DNA from: Botrytis cinerea B05.10
Lineage: Eukaryota; Ascomycota; Leotiomycetes; Helotiales; Sclerotiniaceae
NCBI RefSeq assembly: GCF_000143535.2
Contig: NC_037316.1
Coordinates: 1,922,001 to 1,986,000, forward strand
Direction: 5' to 3'
Length of the DNA: 64,000 nt
This document shows positions 34,539 to 45,624 of this stretch, piece after piece. A model generated the notes under the pieces. That model saw nothing but the letters and a program-made list of their open reading frames with translations, had not been told where the DNA came from and did no database searches. How positions within the stretch are numbered: position 1 is the stretch's first letter; each line of letters opens with the position of its first letter. A program made the translations under genes and the position numbers.

Positions 34539-35438
34539 TCACAACGTTTCCAACTCTGCCTTTAATCTTTTCACTTCTTCCTCCTTCTCCCTTAATTCAT
34601 TCCTCAACTCCTCATTCTGCCTATCCACCGTTTTCTTCCCCTCGGCCAGCTTCTTAACCTCCGCCCTCTCCCCGTCCTTACTAAATGGCTGTCCCGGTCT
34701 CTGCGTCATCGGTATAAAAACCGTTCTCTCCCCCACGCTTCCCACCATCCCTCCCCTCATCGTCCTCGTCGCTTTCCCCTTCCCCCCATTGTTTTTCTCT
34801 CTCGGCACGGGATTTGTTAGAACCTCATAGAATTGTTCATAAGGTTCATTAAAAACCATCTCGTCATATACCCAAGACCGAACCTCATTATCTCGATTTT
34901 GGGTAAATTGTAGTTGGTCATCGCCATAAGGTTCGAGGACGAGTCGATGCCAGAAACTTTGGGCTTTTTCGTTGGCGATTGGATCGTAGTAGATTTTTAT
35001 TTGGATATCAAAACCACCCCAACCGGTCTCGGTGACTTGGAATGGATCGCCTGGTTTGACATTTTCGACCGCTAGAATCATGGGAAGATGAATCAGCACA
35101 TTGGTTGCCATATAAGTAAAAGAGTACTGGATTCACAATCAATAGAGCGTGAGGCGCAAAGACTTGCGCAAGTTGACCAACACAAAAACAATAAAATACA
35201 TACATCTCAAGTGCTGCGGATAAGTATCGTGTAGTTTGAATTGCACTTTTCGACACCAATATGTAATATCCACGTCGTCGACTCCCTTTACAAATACAGT
35301 CCATTGATGCGTATGTTCCTCTGGTGTCCCCTCTGGTTTTGGATATTTCGGACTGAATTTGTGAGATGTCGTACCATATACAAAGGGTCTATAGATTGAG
35401 ACGCCTTTTGTGCGTTTTTGGGTATTCGGCGGTGCCAT
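34539..35438 (-). CDS. YAF9: YEATS domain protein, Yaf9-type
   Basis: Two exons, 35438-35204 and 35071-34539, 255 aa. Donor GTATGT, acceptor TCTAG, phase 1, intron 132 nt. Yaf9 is a shared subunit of the SWR1 and NuA4 chromatin complexes and binds acylated histone tails. The YEATS domain covers about residues 10-150: [81 protein letters not shown]. The intron falls inside the domain and splicing restores [14 protein letters not shown]. The last about 35 residues form a coiled coil ([20 protein letters not shown]). The gene is divergent from the COQ11-like gene at 35865. Confidence 0.95.
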
Positions 35439-35864
35439 GCTTCCCGCAGATAGATCGATATGTAGCTGTGGTGATATTCTTGTTGTTGTTGATGAGGGGC
35501 AGACTGAAAATCGTAGATGAAGATTCAAAATGGCTGAAGTCTGAAGTCTGAAGTCTGAATTCTGAATTCTGTAGCTCGGTCGATAATTATTAAGGTTTAA
35601 GCCAAGCTAATATATCCATCCCAGGCTTGACTAGCCCTGGAAAGTTCTAGATCATTAGTGGTCAATGATTCACTTACAGAGGGCCATGACCATATATATA
35701 CTGACGTCTACAAGAATACGATGGACGGGCGTTAGAAGATCCGATGAGTACCAGGATTGGAAGAATATCAAAAGATCGAGAATAGAGATCCATCAGATGT
35801 TTTCCTTCTCTTCCTTTTCTTGACCATTCTATACGAAATTCGAATCGACGACGAGTATACAGAT
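35439..35864. promoter_or_regulatory. Shared divergent promoter region (YAF9 / COQ11-like)
   Basis: 426 bp separate the two divergent start codons. Nothing coding. Contains a short tandem of GTCTGAA(G)/GAATTCT units at about 35530-35572. Confidence 0.5.
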
Positions 35865-36836
35865 ATGTCAGTCACCAAGAGAATCGTCGTTTGTGGTGGG
35901 AATGGGTTTTTGGGTTCGAGAATCTGTAAATCAGCAGTTGCAAGGGGATGGGATGTGACCAGCATTAGGTACGTTGAAAGATGGAGTTTGGAGCTCCAAT
36001 GCGATACCCCTCCATTCCTTTTGATTTTCACCAATTTCTCATATTCTAATACTAATGGTCTTCAATTCAGTCGATCCGGCGAACCAACTTGGTCTTCGGT
36101 ATCATCTTCTCCTACACCACCCGCGTGGTCTCATAAAGTAACTTGGGAACGCGCCGATATCCTCAAGCCATCCACATATGCTCCCCTCCTCAAATCTGCA
36201 GACTATGTCGTTCATTCCATGGGAATTCTTCTCGAAGCCGACTACAAAGGTGTCATATCCGGTCGCGAATCCCCCATTTCCGGACTCTCTCGCGCATTTT
36301 CTTCATCCAAAGCCGGTTCTCAGAATCCATTGACTCGTCAACCAGGCGAGGATTTACATTCTCAAGAGAGAGATGGCCAAATAACCTACGAACTTATGAA
36401 TCGAGATTCTGCTATTACACTCGCTTCTGAATCTTACAAAGAAAATGTCCCAGCATTCGCGTATATAAGTGCAGCAGGCGGAGCACCAGTTTTGCCTCAA
36501 AGATATATAGATACGAAGCGTGCGGCCGAAAGTACCATTGCCAGCGAGTTCCCAAAGATGAGGAGTGTGTTTGTTAGACCTGGTATGTTATATGATAGCT
36601 CGAGGAAGATTACTATGCCATTGGCGGCGGCGACAGGTTTGGGTGCCGCGTTTAATGAGCTCACGGGAGGAATGTTTGGGGGGATCATGGGGGCTGCGGG
36701 TGTCAAACCGCTCAAGGCAGATGTGGTTGCTGAAGCTGTTGTGGAGGCTTTGAGTGAGGATAGTGTTAAAGGTCCTGTCGAGGTCAAAGAGATTGAAGAA
36801 TTGGCCGAGAAAGCTTGGAGAAAGGGTATGTTATAA
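35865..36836 (+). CDS. COQ11-like NAD(P)-binding short-chain dehydrogenase-family protein
   Basis: Two exons, 35865-35968 and 36071-36836, 289 aa. The donor is GTACGT, the acceptor CAATTCAG, phase 2. The extended SDR Rossmann fold starts at once: KRIVVCGGNGFLGSRICKSA with the GxxGxxG motif. DYVVHSMGIL is the NAD-side strand, and YISAAGGAPVLPQRYIDTKR carries the YxxxK-like active-site region. The best match is the fungal COQ11 / YLR290C type, a mitochondrial protein linked to coenzyme Q synthesis in yeast; that assignment is from overall pattern and memory, not a search. There is no obvious long presequence. It converges with SYF2. Confidence 0.75.
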   Translation: MSVTKRIVVCGGNGFLGSRICKSAVARGWDVTSIRYVERWSLELQCDTPPFLLIFTNFSYSNTNGLQFSRSGEPTWSSVSSSPTPPAWSHKVTWERADILKPSTYAPLLKSADYVVHSMGILLEADYKGVISGRESPISGLSRAFSSSKAGSQNPLTRQPGEDLHSQERDGQITYELMNRDSAITLASESYKENVPAFAYISAAGGAPVLPQRYIDTKRAAESTIASEFPKMRSVFVRPGMLYDSSRKITMPLAAATGLGAAFNELTGGMFGGIMGAAGVKPLKADVVAEAVVEALSEDSVKGPVEVKEIEELAEKAWRKGML

Positions 36837-36941
36837 ATGAATAATGATCGAAAATTGCCTATTGTGGCTTTGTATTTGTATTTTAGACTATAGAGTGTTT
36901 GAACAACTCCGCAAAATCTATCCACCCAATCCCTCGCATAA

Positions 36942-37911
36942 TTATATAGCTGTACCACGCTCAAAACTATCTCTAACTTCCGCAGTGTACTAAAAAATGG
37001 TTAGCAGATGCAAAGGAAATGAGAGCGTGAACTTTGCTTACCTTGTTGTAAAACCTCGACAGCTTCTGGTTGAACTGCTTGTTTTTATCATTGATATAAG
37101 TAACATCTCCATCCTCTCCATTTGCCGCATTCCTCGCCCTTTGTTTCTTCAATCTTGCCTCTTCCGCCTGTTGTAAATCCTTAACCAATCTATCCACGGC
37201 CGCCTTCTCTGGTTTGTGTTCCACAAATCCTGTCGAATCAGCCGTACTATAGAAAGTTCCATCCTTATCCACAGCAACCAATTCCCCATCATCTGTCTCC
37301 ACAATCTCAAGACCTCCAGATGCCGCAGCTTTCTCTACAGCTGCCATCTTTTCCTTTTCATAAAATTCCATATCGGGCTTCAGATCGCGGATCTGTCGTT
37401 TATAAACCTTTCGACTGTCTTGTCGATAATCTTGAAATGCTTGATCATCTCGATGCGCCTCCTTTTTCTTAAGTCGCTTATCCCATCTTTCACTCTCATC
37501 GATAGTCCAATCCCAAGCTCGTTTGCGCTCGAAATCTTCGCCAGCAGCTTCGGCGTCGGCTTTGAGAAGATTGTGGGATGCGACCGCAGATTTGCGATTC
37601 AAGGATGTGAGGAGATTAGGATCGGTTGCTAGACGTTGCGATTCGAGAGTGGCCTCTTTGAGATTCGTTTGAGCGGACGATTTGGCGCGGGCTTGAAGAG
37701 CTTTGAATCTTTCTTGTCGTTCTTTGGCTTTGGCGGCGGCATCTGAGGTGGCAGAGGATGCGGTTGATGGCGTGGGTTCGCTGGTTTTCTTAGGAGTTGC
37801 GTCTGATGGTGTATCTGTTGGTTCTTCTGCGTTGGTGACGGTATCGAGTGGTTGCACTTCCTCCGATGATTCAGCTGTTGCGCGCGTCTTTCTCTTCTTT
37901 GCTGGTGGCAT
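36942..37911 (-). CDS. SYF2: Pre-mRNA-splicing factor SYF2
   Basis: Two exons, 37911-37042 and 36989-36942, 305 aa. The phase-0 intron (GTAAGC donor, TTTTTTAG acceptor) rebuilds the family end FYNK|YTAEVRDSFERGTAI. SYF2 is part of the NineTeen/Prp19-associated spliceosome complex. The N-terminus is basic and Ala/Thr/Ser-rich (PPAKKRKTRATAES) and probably a nuclear signal. The conserved domain includes KAKERQERFKALQARAKSSA, RKRAWDWTIDESERWDKRLK, YRQDSRKVYKRQIRDLKPDM and INDKNKQFNQKLSRFYNK. The last exon is only 16 codons. Its 3' end is about 105 bp from that of the COQ11-like gene. Confidence 0.95.
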
Positions 37912-38319
37912 TTTCAGAAGATCTATGATAAATTTGCGTTTTTGGGATTGTAAGTCGAGTTCTGAGGGGATTTGACGTTCTCAAAGTAGTTGTAGAGACC
38001 CAATTTGGTTTGTGCTTTTAAATCTGGATGGATGTTTGCGGTTTGTGTAGAAATGATGGGATAATTGTGGTTGTTGTTGATGAGAAAAGAGCCTAGAGGC
38101 GGACGCTACTAAAATGGCGGTCTTGCTGACTAAGATCTCATCTGCTAATGTTACCCCGGATTTACTAGAGCTAAGGCAAGTGGAGCTTTCGCTGTTAATA
38201 TTGCCTTATTAGCCGTTAGCTTCACATTTAGGATAATCAGCTGTTATTTACTAATGTAATCCGTATGAAGACACAACTTCAAAAGATTTACTCTCTTTCC
38301 GCATCGTCTTGACATCACA
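37912..38319. promoter_or_regulatory. Shared divergent promoter region (SYF2 / 38320 gene)
   Basis: About 408 bp between divergent starts; no coding signal. Confidence 0.5.
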
Positions 38320-39048
38320 ATGATGAATTGCCAAAAAGCTATATTGTCGATATACCGGCGCACTATCAAGTCCTCCAATTTCCCCGCAATCTCGAAATCC
38401 ACCAGGCGATTCAAAGGTTATAAAAGTGAAGAACCGCTGGTCCTCCCAAGAGTAGTAATCGACCTCGACGCTCCCGAAAATCCTGCCGTGCGCGATTACG
38501 ATGAAATAAAAGACAATGTCCTAACACCATTCCAACAACAGGTTGTCAGATCCACGGAAAAGGCCAAAACTAGACGTGCAAAACTGGTTCGCAAACAATT
38601 AGAACTGGGAGTGGAGGGGTTTCCTCGCAGAGGTGGAAGGAAAAACCAGCGAATTAGAGATCAATCTCTAGAGCATGAGTTAGCATACAATCCAGATGCT
38701 TCCCCGCCGAATGTCACAGCCATGGATTTAATGACTTATGCGCTGATGGGGAATCCATTCGTGGCTAAGGCATCAAAGAAGCCTCCCCATGTGAGGGACG
38801 TACATATGGAAGGGTTATTCACGGCTCATAGTATTAATTTTAAGGATACAGCAAATATGACAATCAGGGCTTTGACGGAGGACTTTGATATTTCGACGGA
38901 TGGGCAAGGTGGAGAGAATGTGGATACAGAGGGGAATCGAGAAATTGTGAGAAAGAGGAAAGAAAGAAGTAAGATGCGAGAAATTGAAGAGGGAGAGCTT
39001 GTGGAGCACGAGGTTGAAACACAGTCTCGGGAACTCAACTGGGGATAG
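38320..39048 (+). CDS. Hypothetical protein, probably mitochondrial
   Basis: Single exon, 242 aa. The start MMNCQKAILSIYRRTIKSSN is rich in Arg/Lys/Ser without acids for about 34 residues, as in a mitochondrial presequence. The body is hydrophilic: a conserved-looking LVLPRVVIDLDAPENPAVRD, a basic stretch (STEKAKTRRAKLVRKQLELG; RRGGRKNQRIRDQS) and MDLMTYALMGNPFVAKASKK. The C-terminus is charged. I did not recognise a family; a mitochondrial ribosome or RNA-linked protein would fit the basic profile, but that is a guess. It is divergent from SYF2. Confidence 0.7.
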   Translation: MMNCQKAILSIYRRTIKSSNFPAISKSTRRFKGYKSEEPLVLPRVVIDLDAPENPAVRDYDEIKDNVLTPFQQQVVRSTEKAKTRRAKLVRKQLELGVEGFPRRGGRKNQRIRDQSLEHELAYNPDASPPNVTAMDLMTYALMGNPFVAKASKKPPHVRDVHMEGLFTAHSINFKDTANMTIRALTEDFDISTDGQGGENVDTEGNREIVRKRKERSKMREIEEGELVEHEVETQSRELNWG

Positions 39049-41397
39049 AAAGGGGCCTGGAAGATAAATCAAAAGGTTACAATCTAGATTATGAAAAAGG
39101 TCGGAGAGGGAGCCAGATAACAATCAGATCAGCTCTTACAATGAAGGGCCAGAATAATCTATAAGCTATCAGAAGATGATCCTGATCGTCCAAGAGTACC
39201 TACCCTAGACTCATTTTGATATCCCTTGTTCTTACAGCCTGAAAGTAGAGTCCCTAGAGCCCAGTAAGTATCGACAACTATCTTGTTACTTGACCTTGTA
39301 TCTAAATGCTAGCCTAGAATTTGTTCTGATTCCTAATAGCGTTGGGAATCGATTTTCGAGAGGGAATTATCCGGAAGACAATTAATCATAAGCACACGCA
39401 TTGATGGCTTTTTGGATTACAATTCCCGCATCTCTATAAACGCAACGAGATAGAATTCATGATGCAGAAGACGGATTAATTACAGAACTTCGATTCCAAC
39501 AAAAGCTCATGACCCCTGTCGAAAGAATGCCTCTGCGGCAGCGTATTAGAAATTTTCTACTCAAGATGCCGTGGAATGCTAGTTCTACACGCTCATCAGT
39601 CATAGACCCTCGTCATAGGGGAATTAGTACAGTACTAGCTCATCTACGAGACTTGGCAATTATGATAGACTGAGATAACCATACAGGAAGAATTAGTTTA
39701 CACTTCAATGGCTGATTTTAAATTTATGTAGTTTCCTATTTCCTCTCTTCGACCCATATATTACTGCTTGAGAATCATAATTCTTTAAACCTCAGTATTT
39801 CAGCCTCATCTCTCTGGCGATTATGACAGACATTACCGTGATTCCTTCTTTAAACTCGTCCCGTCTCCTTTCAATCTAAGGATCTACTAGCAGAGATGAT
39901 CGCAAATCGGCATCGGGTCCGAATCCCGGTGCACAATAAATTTCAGTCACATAAGCCGCAATTATGAGATCTCACATCAGCAGTTGCTAGCTTCATATTG
40001 ATTTCATGCATTTGTGTAAATCCATAGCCTCGTCGTACATATATACTTTTTCCACCATCAAAACAGCCTTGCTTGTTTCCTTCACGTGCCAATATACATC
40101 CTAGTCACCGCTATCCTCGAACTTCTCACCGTGCTTCTGACCCCAAGAGACTCACAGGGACCCCGAGTCAAGTCCAAGAGAACTCATTGCACAAAAGGCT
40201 GATACAGCATTGATTCTCGATTCTCCAGGGATCAGAAAGCTAGGCAGAATTTCAGCTCGAATTTGGGGCGTTTGATATATCGCTAATTACTTCTTCCGGA
40301 TATGTAAGGAATGGAAAATGAAAGACAAAACGGGGAGGCGGGATGAAAAGTAAAAATTCGGTACGGAGTGCTCCGTGCACTGGTAAGGCTTAGAGTGCCA
40401 GGGCTTAGAGTGCCAGCCCTCGTTGCTTATTTCTACACAGCATATGCAATGAGCTATTCCTTGTCAGAACGAATCCGGAGGTGAGATCTAGTCATCATCT
40501 ATTTTACGTGCGGCTCAAGAATGTGGGATTTGGAGATGTAACGTGGGGGTATGTGTAGGAGTGGCACGGTCTCGATATCCTTCCAGAGATATATATGCAT
40601 GTGTTATGCAGTCATCATTGTGCAGATGGGTGAACGAACGGACAAGTGATGTCAGATGATTCTTTGAAAAATTATTTTGGCAAGCTCAGTAGAACGGCAA
40701 CATAGAAGTCAGGCTCGCAGTAAATATGGACTATTCGGATTGTGTGTTTGATAACTAATACTTGCAGAGGTTGAAATAGCTATGGACAATTCGATGTGAG
40801 AATATGAAGTATGAACAAGTGACTGCAGAAAATTGCTCGCTCGCAGAGACGAAGAAGAGCATAAAAAGCGTGAAGAGAAGGGTTCGTAAAGTCATTATGA
40901 ATATTCAAAATCAGATCCCAGCTGAAAGCAATGCGAGAAATATAAAATCTGAAACCTGCAGATGGGAGTGGGAGATGCATATTTCCCATTCGAGATATCA
41001 ATCATCATAAAAATGACGTGATTTGCAGTCCATCGAAGATATGAGGAATATATATTAGGAAAATAGAAGCATGAATGGAAAATTTGTGATATTTCTTGGA
41101 ATGAACAAGTGTCTGTCGGAACGTCATGGATCATGAAAAAACGTGAATGAGTATGTATCAAGAGTTTGGATCCAGCTGATTTCCAAACTCGTTTTTAAAA
41201 AAAGAAAAACTGATACAAGAAGTAGCAGTGAATTATCCCGAAGAAGATGGATATCATTGACTCTCGCTTGGATAGAAAGGGCATCAAGGGTAAACGAGCG
41301 AACCCCTAAACGTATGGCAGTGGCAAATTACCTAAGTCTGTTAGTTAATAATATTTTCTCCTTGGACAATTAGTTGAACCCACAGGTTACTGATTAG
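39049..41397. other. Intergenic
   Basis: No supported gene. A 15-bp direct repeat (GGCTTAGAGTGCCAG-like, two copies) is at about 40386-40415. A tRNA T-arm-like stretch at 39913-39932 has no matching acceptor or D arm and was rejected as a tRNA gene. Confidence 0.5.
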
Positions 41398-42893
41398 CTA
41401 TTGTTGACCAGCACCGCTGCCTGGATCATATGTACCTTGGGGACCGTAATTATATCCTTGGCTTGTGCTGTTCGTGTATTGTTGGTGCTGCGATGTGGAA
41501 TATTGTGATGAAGGGTGTTGTGGAGGGTATTGCGGAGAATATTGGGGCTGGGAATACAGCGGCGGAGCATGATCTGGGGTGAAGTATTGTGATGAGCCGT
41601 ACATATTCGAACTAGCAGGTGCCGCTCCATATCCAGCTCCATAGCCGGGTGTCGATGGGGGCATTTGATTACCATAGCCGAGTATTGAAGGGTAAGATGG
41701 AGTGGAAGAATAGCCAGCTGTGTTTGCAGGGCTGCCCGGCGTAGCATAGGTGGAATTACCATAAGTAAAATTGTTCGTCGAGTAGGCGGTAGGATCAGAT
41801 GGTTGAGATGATAGAAGTAATGGCTGGTTAGCATCGTCGTAAGATCTCCTCACTATCTGTTCACAACTTCGATCAACATGACCAATAAACCACACCTTGA
41901 CATTGTACTCCACAGTATATATCTTAGCATAGTTTATTCTTGATGCTTCATCGAGTACGTGTCGACTAGATTCCGGTATCATTTTGACTGGATCAAATAT
42001 CATCCTGCTCCCATCCTCATTGTCAACTAATCTTGGTTCAGGGGTCGTGTAAATTATTGCATGCTCTTCAGGATGTACGCCTGATTTGCTTGTCGCTCTT
42101 CCCTCGTAGGACATGATAGGTCTAGCCTCATGGTCAGTAAGAACGCAAAACAACAACAATACAGGAGGAAAGAACCCCATGATAGAAGACTCACAAACAA
42201 AGACAATGACCCTGTTTAGGGGATATAATAACAAACCTACGAACTTTGGCAAATATCTCTTGGCCATGCACCTCTCTACGTGACAGAACTGTTCCGCCAC
42301 CGCCGCCAGCTGTGCTTCCGGATGGTTCAGACCAAAGAACTTTGAAGACCTGCTCCAGTTAGTACATACTACGAGATAACGAGATGAATTAATGTCATGC
42401 CTTGCCAAATCTGAATTCCCGAGCGCTGTGCAGCCTGTAATCTGCTATAATTTAGTAACAATTTATAATGTCAGACTATGAAGTACTCACGGGGATCGAA
42501 GTTCCTGTGCTGGGTAGAAGTGTTGTTCCGCTGAAGGTTAGCTACAATCGGTGGATCCCGATTGGGCCTTGGATCCAAACTCGTAGTGGCCAGCGAGTCA
42601 GTCACTAGTCCGATATTATTATTGCTTGTAGTATAATTTTGCTCGTTTGAATATTGATTTGTGTCTTCGGAGACTGTATTCAGTGGTGAGGCACCGTCAA
42701 GCCTCGGGATATGTGCAGCAGCCGATGAGCTCGAATGCAATTGGTCGTCATATTTCCACTCGATTGCACCCCCAGAATTGGTGCGATAAGATTGCCATTG
42801 TTCTCTTTTGCTATCCCATTTCCACTCACTCCATGGAGAATTGGAAGGTTCCTTCGACTTTTTTTTGTATTTGTGAGAGGTATGAGACGACAT
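41398..42893 (-). CDS. DUF6590-type protein with Q/Y/S-rich tail (module 1)
   Basis: Four exons: 42893-42491, 42444-42401, 42349-42195 and 42121-41398, 441 aa; phases agree at all junctions. Intron 2 appears to be GC-AG (AAG|GCATGA, branch TACTAAC, acceptor GCAG). The N-terminus has spaced Trp (PWSEWKWDSKREQWQSYRTN). The DUF6590-like core is rebuilt across introns: FRFGKVFKVLWSEPSGSTAG, EIFAKVRRFVIISPKQGHCL, CLPIMSYEGRATSKSGVHPE, EHAIIYTTPEPRL and SRINYAKIYTVEYNVKVWFI. The last about 100 residues are Gln/Tyr/Ser/Pro/Asn-rich and prion-like. The family's function is unknown to me. It is divergent from the coiled-coil gene at 43558 and homologous to the gene at 48014. Confidence 0.85.
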
Positions 42894-43557
42894 TACCACA
42901 TTTGTATTATTCAGAAATCAAAATGCGAACCACAACACTAGGGATTCTTCCTGCCTTTATGAACGGCAAAGTGGGCACTCAGCAATTGCGGCTCAAATGT
43001 CCACAAAGTGGTGTAGAATCTCTCCATCTTCTCGAGGTAACATCATACGCTGTGACAAGAGCTATTGCTTCATTGCGGTATACTATTGGTACGATTGTCG
43101 GGAAACAGTATGTCTTTGAAAGTGGTTGCATTTGATGCGGGGCTATCTATTCGCTTAATTTGGCACCACCTTCACACCTCACAAGCTTAGTGACACCCTT
43201 GCTAGAAAATCAAAATGCCGCTTTAACAATTGACTTGAATCAACAATAAGACTGTGGGGGTTTGAAATGTTCTACACACCATCGTGCAATTCCTTTCTGG
43301 CATGGATTTGCATATGTTTGTACAAGGGGATGTACCACATTCAGCCTCAGTTCCGTTCATTGGATAGGCGGAGGCACACATAATAGAGGATATTCTGAGA
43401 TCTCAAGGCTTCGTGCTTTTCTCTTTGCCATGTGTCTATTTCGAGTTTCCAAATCAGCCTCATTGATATCAATTAAGCAATTCTACACTTGAGAGCAAGA
43501 CGATTCTGTGCCGTCAAGAGTTTCACCGGCAACAATAATTAGTTTACAGCAATACGG
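42894..43557. promoter_or_regulatory. Divergent intergenic region of module 1
   Basis: 664 bp between the two start codons. It should hold both promoters, and possibly a first exon of the plus-strand gene: an AG acceptor candidate (TTTACAG) precedes the ATG at 43558. Confidence 0.4.
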
Positions 43558-45624
43558 ATGCGGGTAGCAGCCAATGGTTCTAACCGGGATACCAAACGGT
43601 CATGCGGCATTCGACAAGAGCGGATAAACATCCAAAACACGTTACAAGTGAAGGAGATTGCTCGAAACCCTCAGAGACTTCAAAAGCTTGATAAGGTCCC
43701 ATCAGTTGCTGTGGCATCTTGCACCTCTTGCACATACAACTCCATGCCGTATAAGTCCAAAGGTCGCCGCAAGAGACAGAAGCCTTTCATCACGACAAAA
43801 GCAACTACAAAGCAAGACTGCCGACACACTGTTCACGATGAAGAATTGATGAGATGTCGTGAGGCCAAAGTCTCGGCGATAGTAGGGCAAGAGAAAGATC
43901 GTGGAGGTGTTTCAAATTCCAGCTCAACACCACGTGTTCTTACATACAACGAGCCACGAGAGAACCACCGTTCGATTAAAAAAGAGGATTTTGCACCCAG
44001 AAATCATCACTTGAATGGCATATACAGTGAAAACATTCTTCATATGGCATCTGAACTTAGAAGAGGAGATCCACCTTTGCCAGATATTCTGCATGAAGTT
44101 AACAGCACAGACAGTTCTGGACCTATTAGACAATCCCGTGAGACAGTAAAGCATTCGGGGCAAGCTATAGATGACAATGTCTGCAATCGTTCGCCGTCTG
44201 CCGCCACACTGCCATCAAGCAGAAGTCGAGTCCAATTGCACGAAAACTGTGGACAGCAATCCAACTCAAATCACGTGCATTGCAAAGTTTTGTCAACCAA
44301 ATCAGAACCTTCCACTATTTACAGACAGACAAGTAAAAAAGCTGCTGCGTGTGATAATTCAAATCTTTCCGGGTCAAACAAAATTCTCAACAGACAAGCT
44401 GACATGAATTATTCTGTGACAACGGTGGATTCACCCAACGCGCAGAAACTTCTCAAGTCATCACCTCCCAGGCATGTTCAAGATGCTTCTTCTATATTTG
44501 AAGCGTCCATAGTATATGGTCAATGGCAAAATATTTCAAGGATGAGATCCCACATCGCTTCACTTCGCTTCTCACTTCAACATAAGCGCCATAGTCTACG
44601 TATGCTGCAAAATGAGAAATCTCTTGCAGACGAGGCGTACTTCAAACAAGTTAAAATGAGGGAACTTCACATGCCTTTTCCAAGCAAATGGTGGTCTGAA
44701 AAGACCACATCAGAGTTGCTTTGCGACTGCCAGAAAGCCAGAGACAGATATGGTTCTTTAGAAGATGAATACAATTATCTTGAGCGTGATCTAGACTCAC
44801 AAGAATATGAACTTTCACGGCTTGAAGAGCATTTCTATAGTCAGATGAGGGACCCTTCCCTTTATTTACCTCCATCGACAGAGCTTTTGAGATATCCCGA
44901 GTGGACTGAAGAACCAGAGCACTTTGAACCACAAAAGCCGCAAGAATTGCACCCATTGGTGGATGCATATTTTTCGAAGCTCGGAGAGCTTGACAACTTT
45001 CGGGAACTTTATGATGATATTTTGGATGAGAAGTTGAGCCTCGAAGAGAAAGTAGACTTGAGAAACCGGTTCGATATGGAACCCCTTACTACCGAAAACC
45101 AGGAGTGGCTAGATAGCTCTCAAGCTCAATTGGACGATCTAATCTCCAAGATAACAATTTCCGAGGACGAGGAAAGAGACTTGCATCAAAAGTGCTTTTC
45201 ATTAGGTCTCATAGATGAAGCTGGAGAGCCGGTAGAATCATCGAAATTAGACCAGTGTAGTCCATCCTTGGATTTAACTCTCAAGCCACTCGAAATTTCT
45301 GACCAATATTCTCAATCATCTCCATTGCACCTTTCAAAGCCAAACGACTTGGAGAAAGCCATCAAAGTATTGGATTCTGAGAATAATCACTTAGCACGAA
45401 ATGAGCGATTCAATCGATGGTCACTGGAAAAGCTTCAAGTTTCTCTCCATGAGGTCAATATTTACACAAATTGCTTTGAGAAATACGATGAATCACAAGA
45501 TCTATGTAAACTCAAAGAGGAAATCTGCGAAGAAGATTTCAGGAATTCCTGGTTTGCAGATGGCTTTACGGATCGTGATGCAAGATCTACTGTCTTGACG
45601 ACTACCAATTCGACCTCTCAATAA
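43558..45624 (+). CDS. Coiled-coil protein, partner gene of DUF6590 (module 1)
   Basis: 688 aa as one exon from ATG 43558; an upstream exon is possible, so the start is uncertain. The N-terminal about 300 residues are polar and disordered, with a basic patch (YKSKGRRKRQKPF). Residues about 321-430 are a coiled coil: QWQNISRMRSHIASLRFSLQ, then CQKARDRYGSLEDEYNYLER and EYELSRLEEHFYSQM. A second helical region is near 470-560. The C-terminal motif RFNRWSLEKLQVSLHEVN is near 616-634. The coiled coil and the C-terminal motif also occur in the gene at 49955. No enzyme domain was seen. A scaffold or partner role with the DUF6590 protein is inferred from conserved pairing only. Confidence 0.75.
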   Translation: MRVAANGSNRDTKRSCGIRQERINIQNTLQVKEIARNPQRLQKLDKVPSVAVASCTSCTYNSMPYKSKGRRKRQKPFITTKATTKQDCRHTVHDEELMRCREAKVSAIVGQEKDRGGVSNSSSTPRVLTYNEPRENHRSIKKEDFAPRNHHLNGIYSENILHMASELRRGDPPLPDILHEVNSTDSSGPIRQSRETVKHSGQAIDDNVCNRSPSAATLPSSRSRVQLHENCGQQSNSNHVHCKVLSTKSEPSTIYRQTSKKAAACDNSNLSGSNKILNRQADMNYSVTTVDSPNAQKLLKSSPPRHVQDASSIFEASIVYGQWQNISRMRSHIASLRFSLQHKRHSLRMLQNEKSLADEAYFKQVKMRELHMPFPSKWWSEKTTSELLCDCQKARDRYGSLEDEYNYLERDLDSQEYELSRLEEHFYSQMRDPSLYLPPSTELLRYPEWTEEPEHFEPQKPQELHPLVDAYFSKLGELDNFRELYDDILDEKLSLEEKVDLRNRFDMEPLTTENQEWLDSSQAQLDDLISKITISEDEERDLHQKCFSLGLIDEAGEPVESSKLDQCSPSLDLTLKPLEISDQYSQSSPLHLSKPNDLEKAIKVLDSENNHLARNERFNRWSLEKLQVSLHEVNIYTNCFEKYDESQDLCKLKEEICEEDFRNSWFADGFTDRDARSTVLTTTNSTSQ

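Noticed and set aside
39880..39940. tRNA-like 3' end (TCGGGTCCGAATCCCGG with following TGCACAA)
   Set aside because: The T-arm can fold, but no matching 5' acceptor strand, D arm or anticodon arm is found at the right distance.
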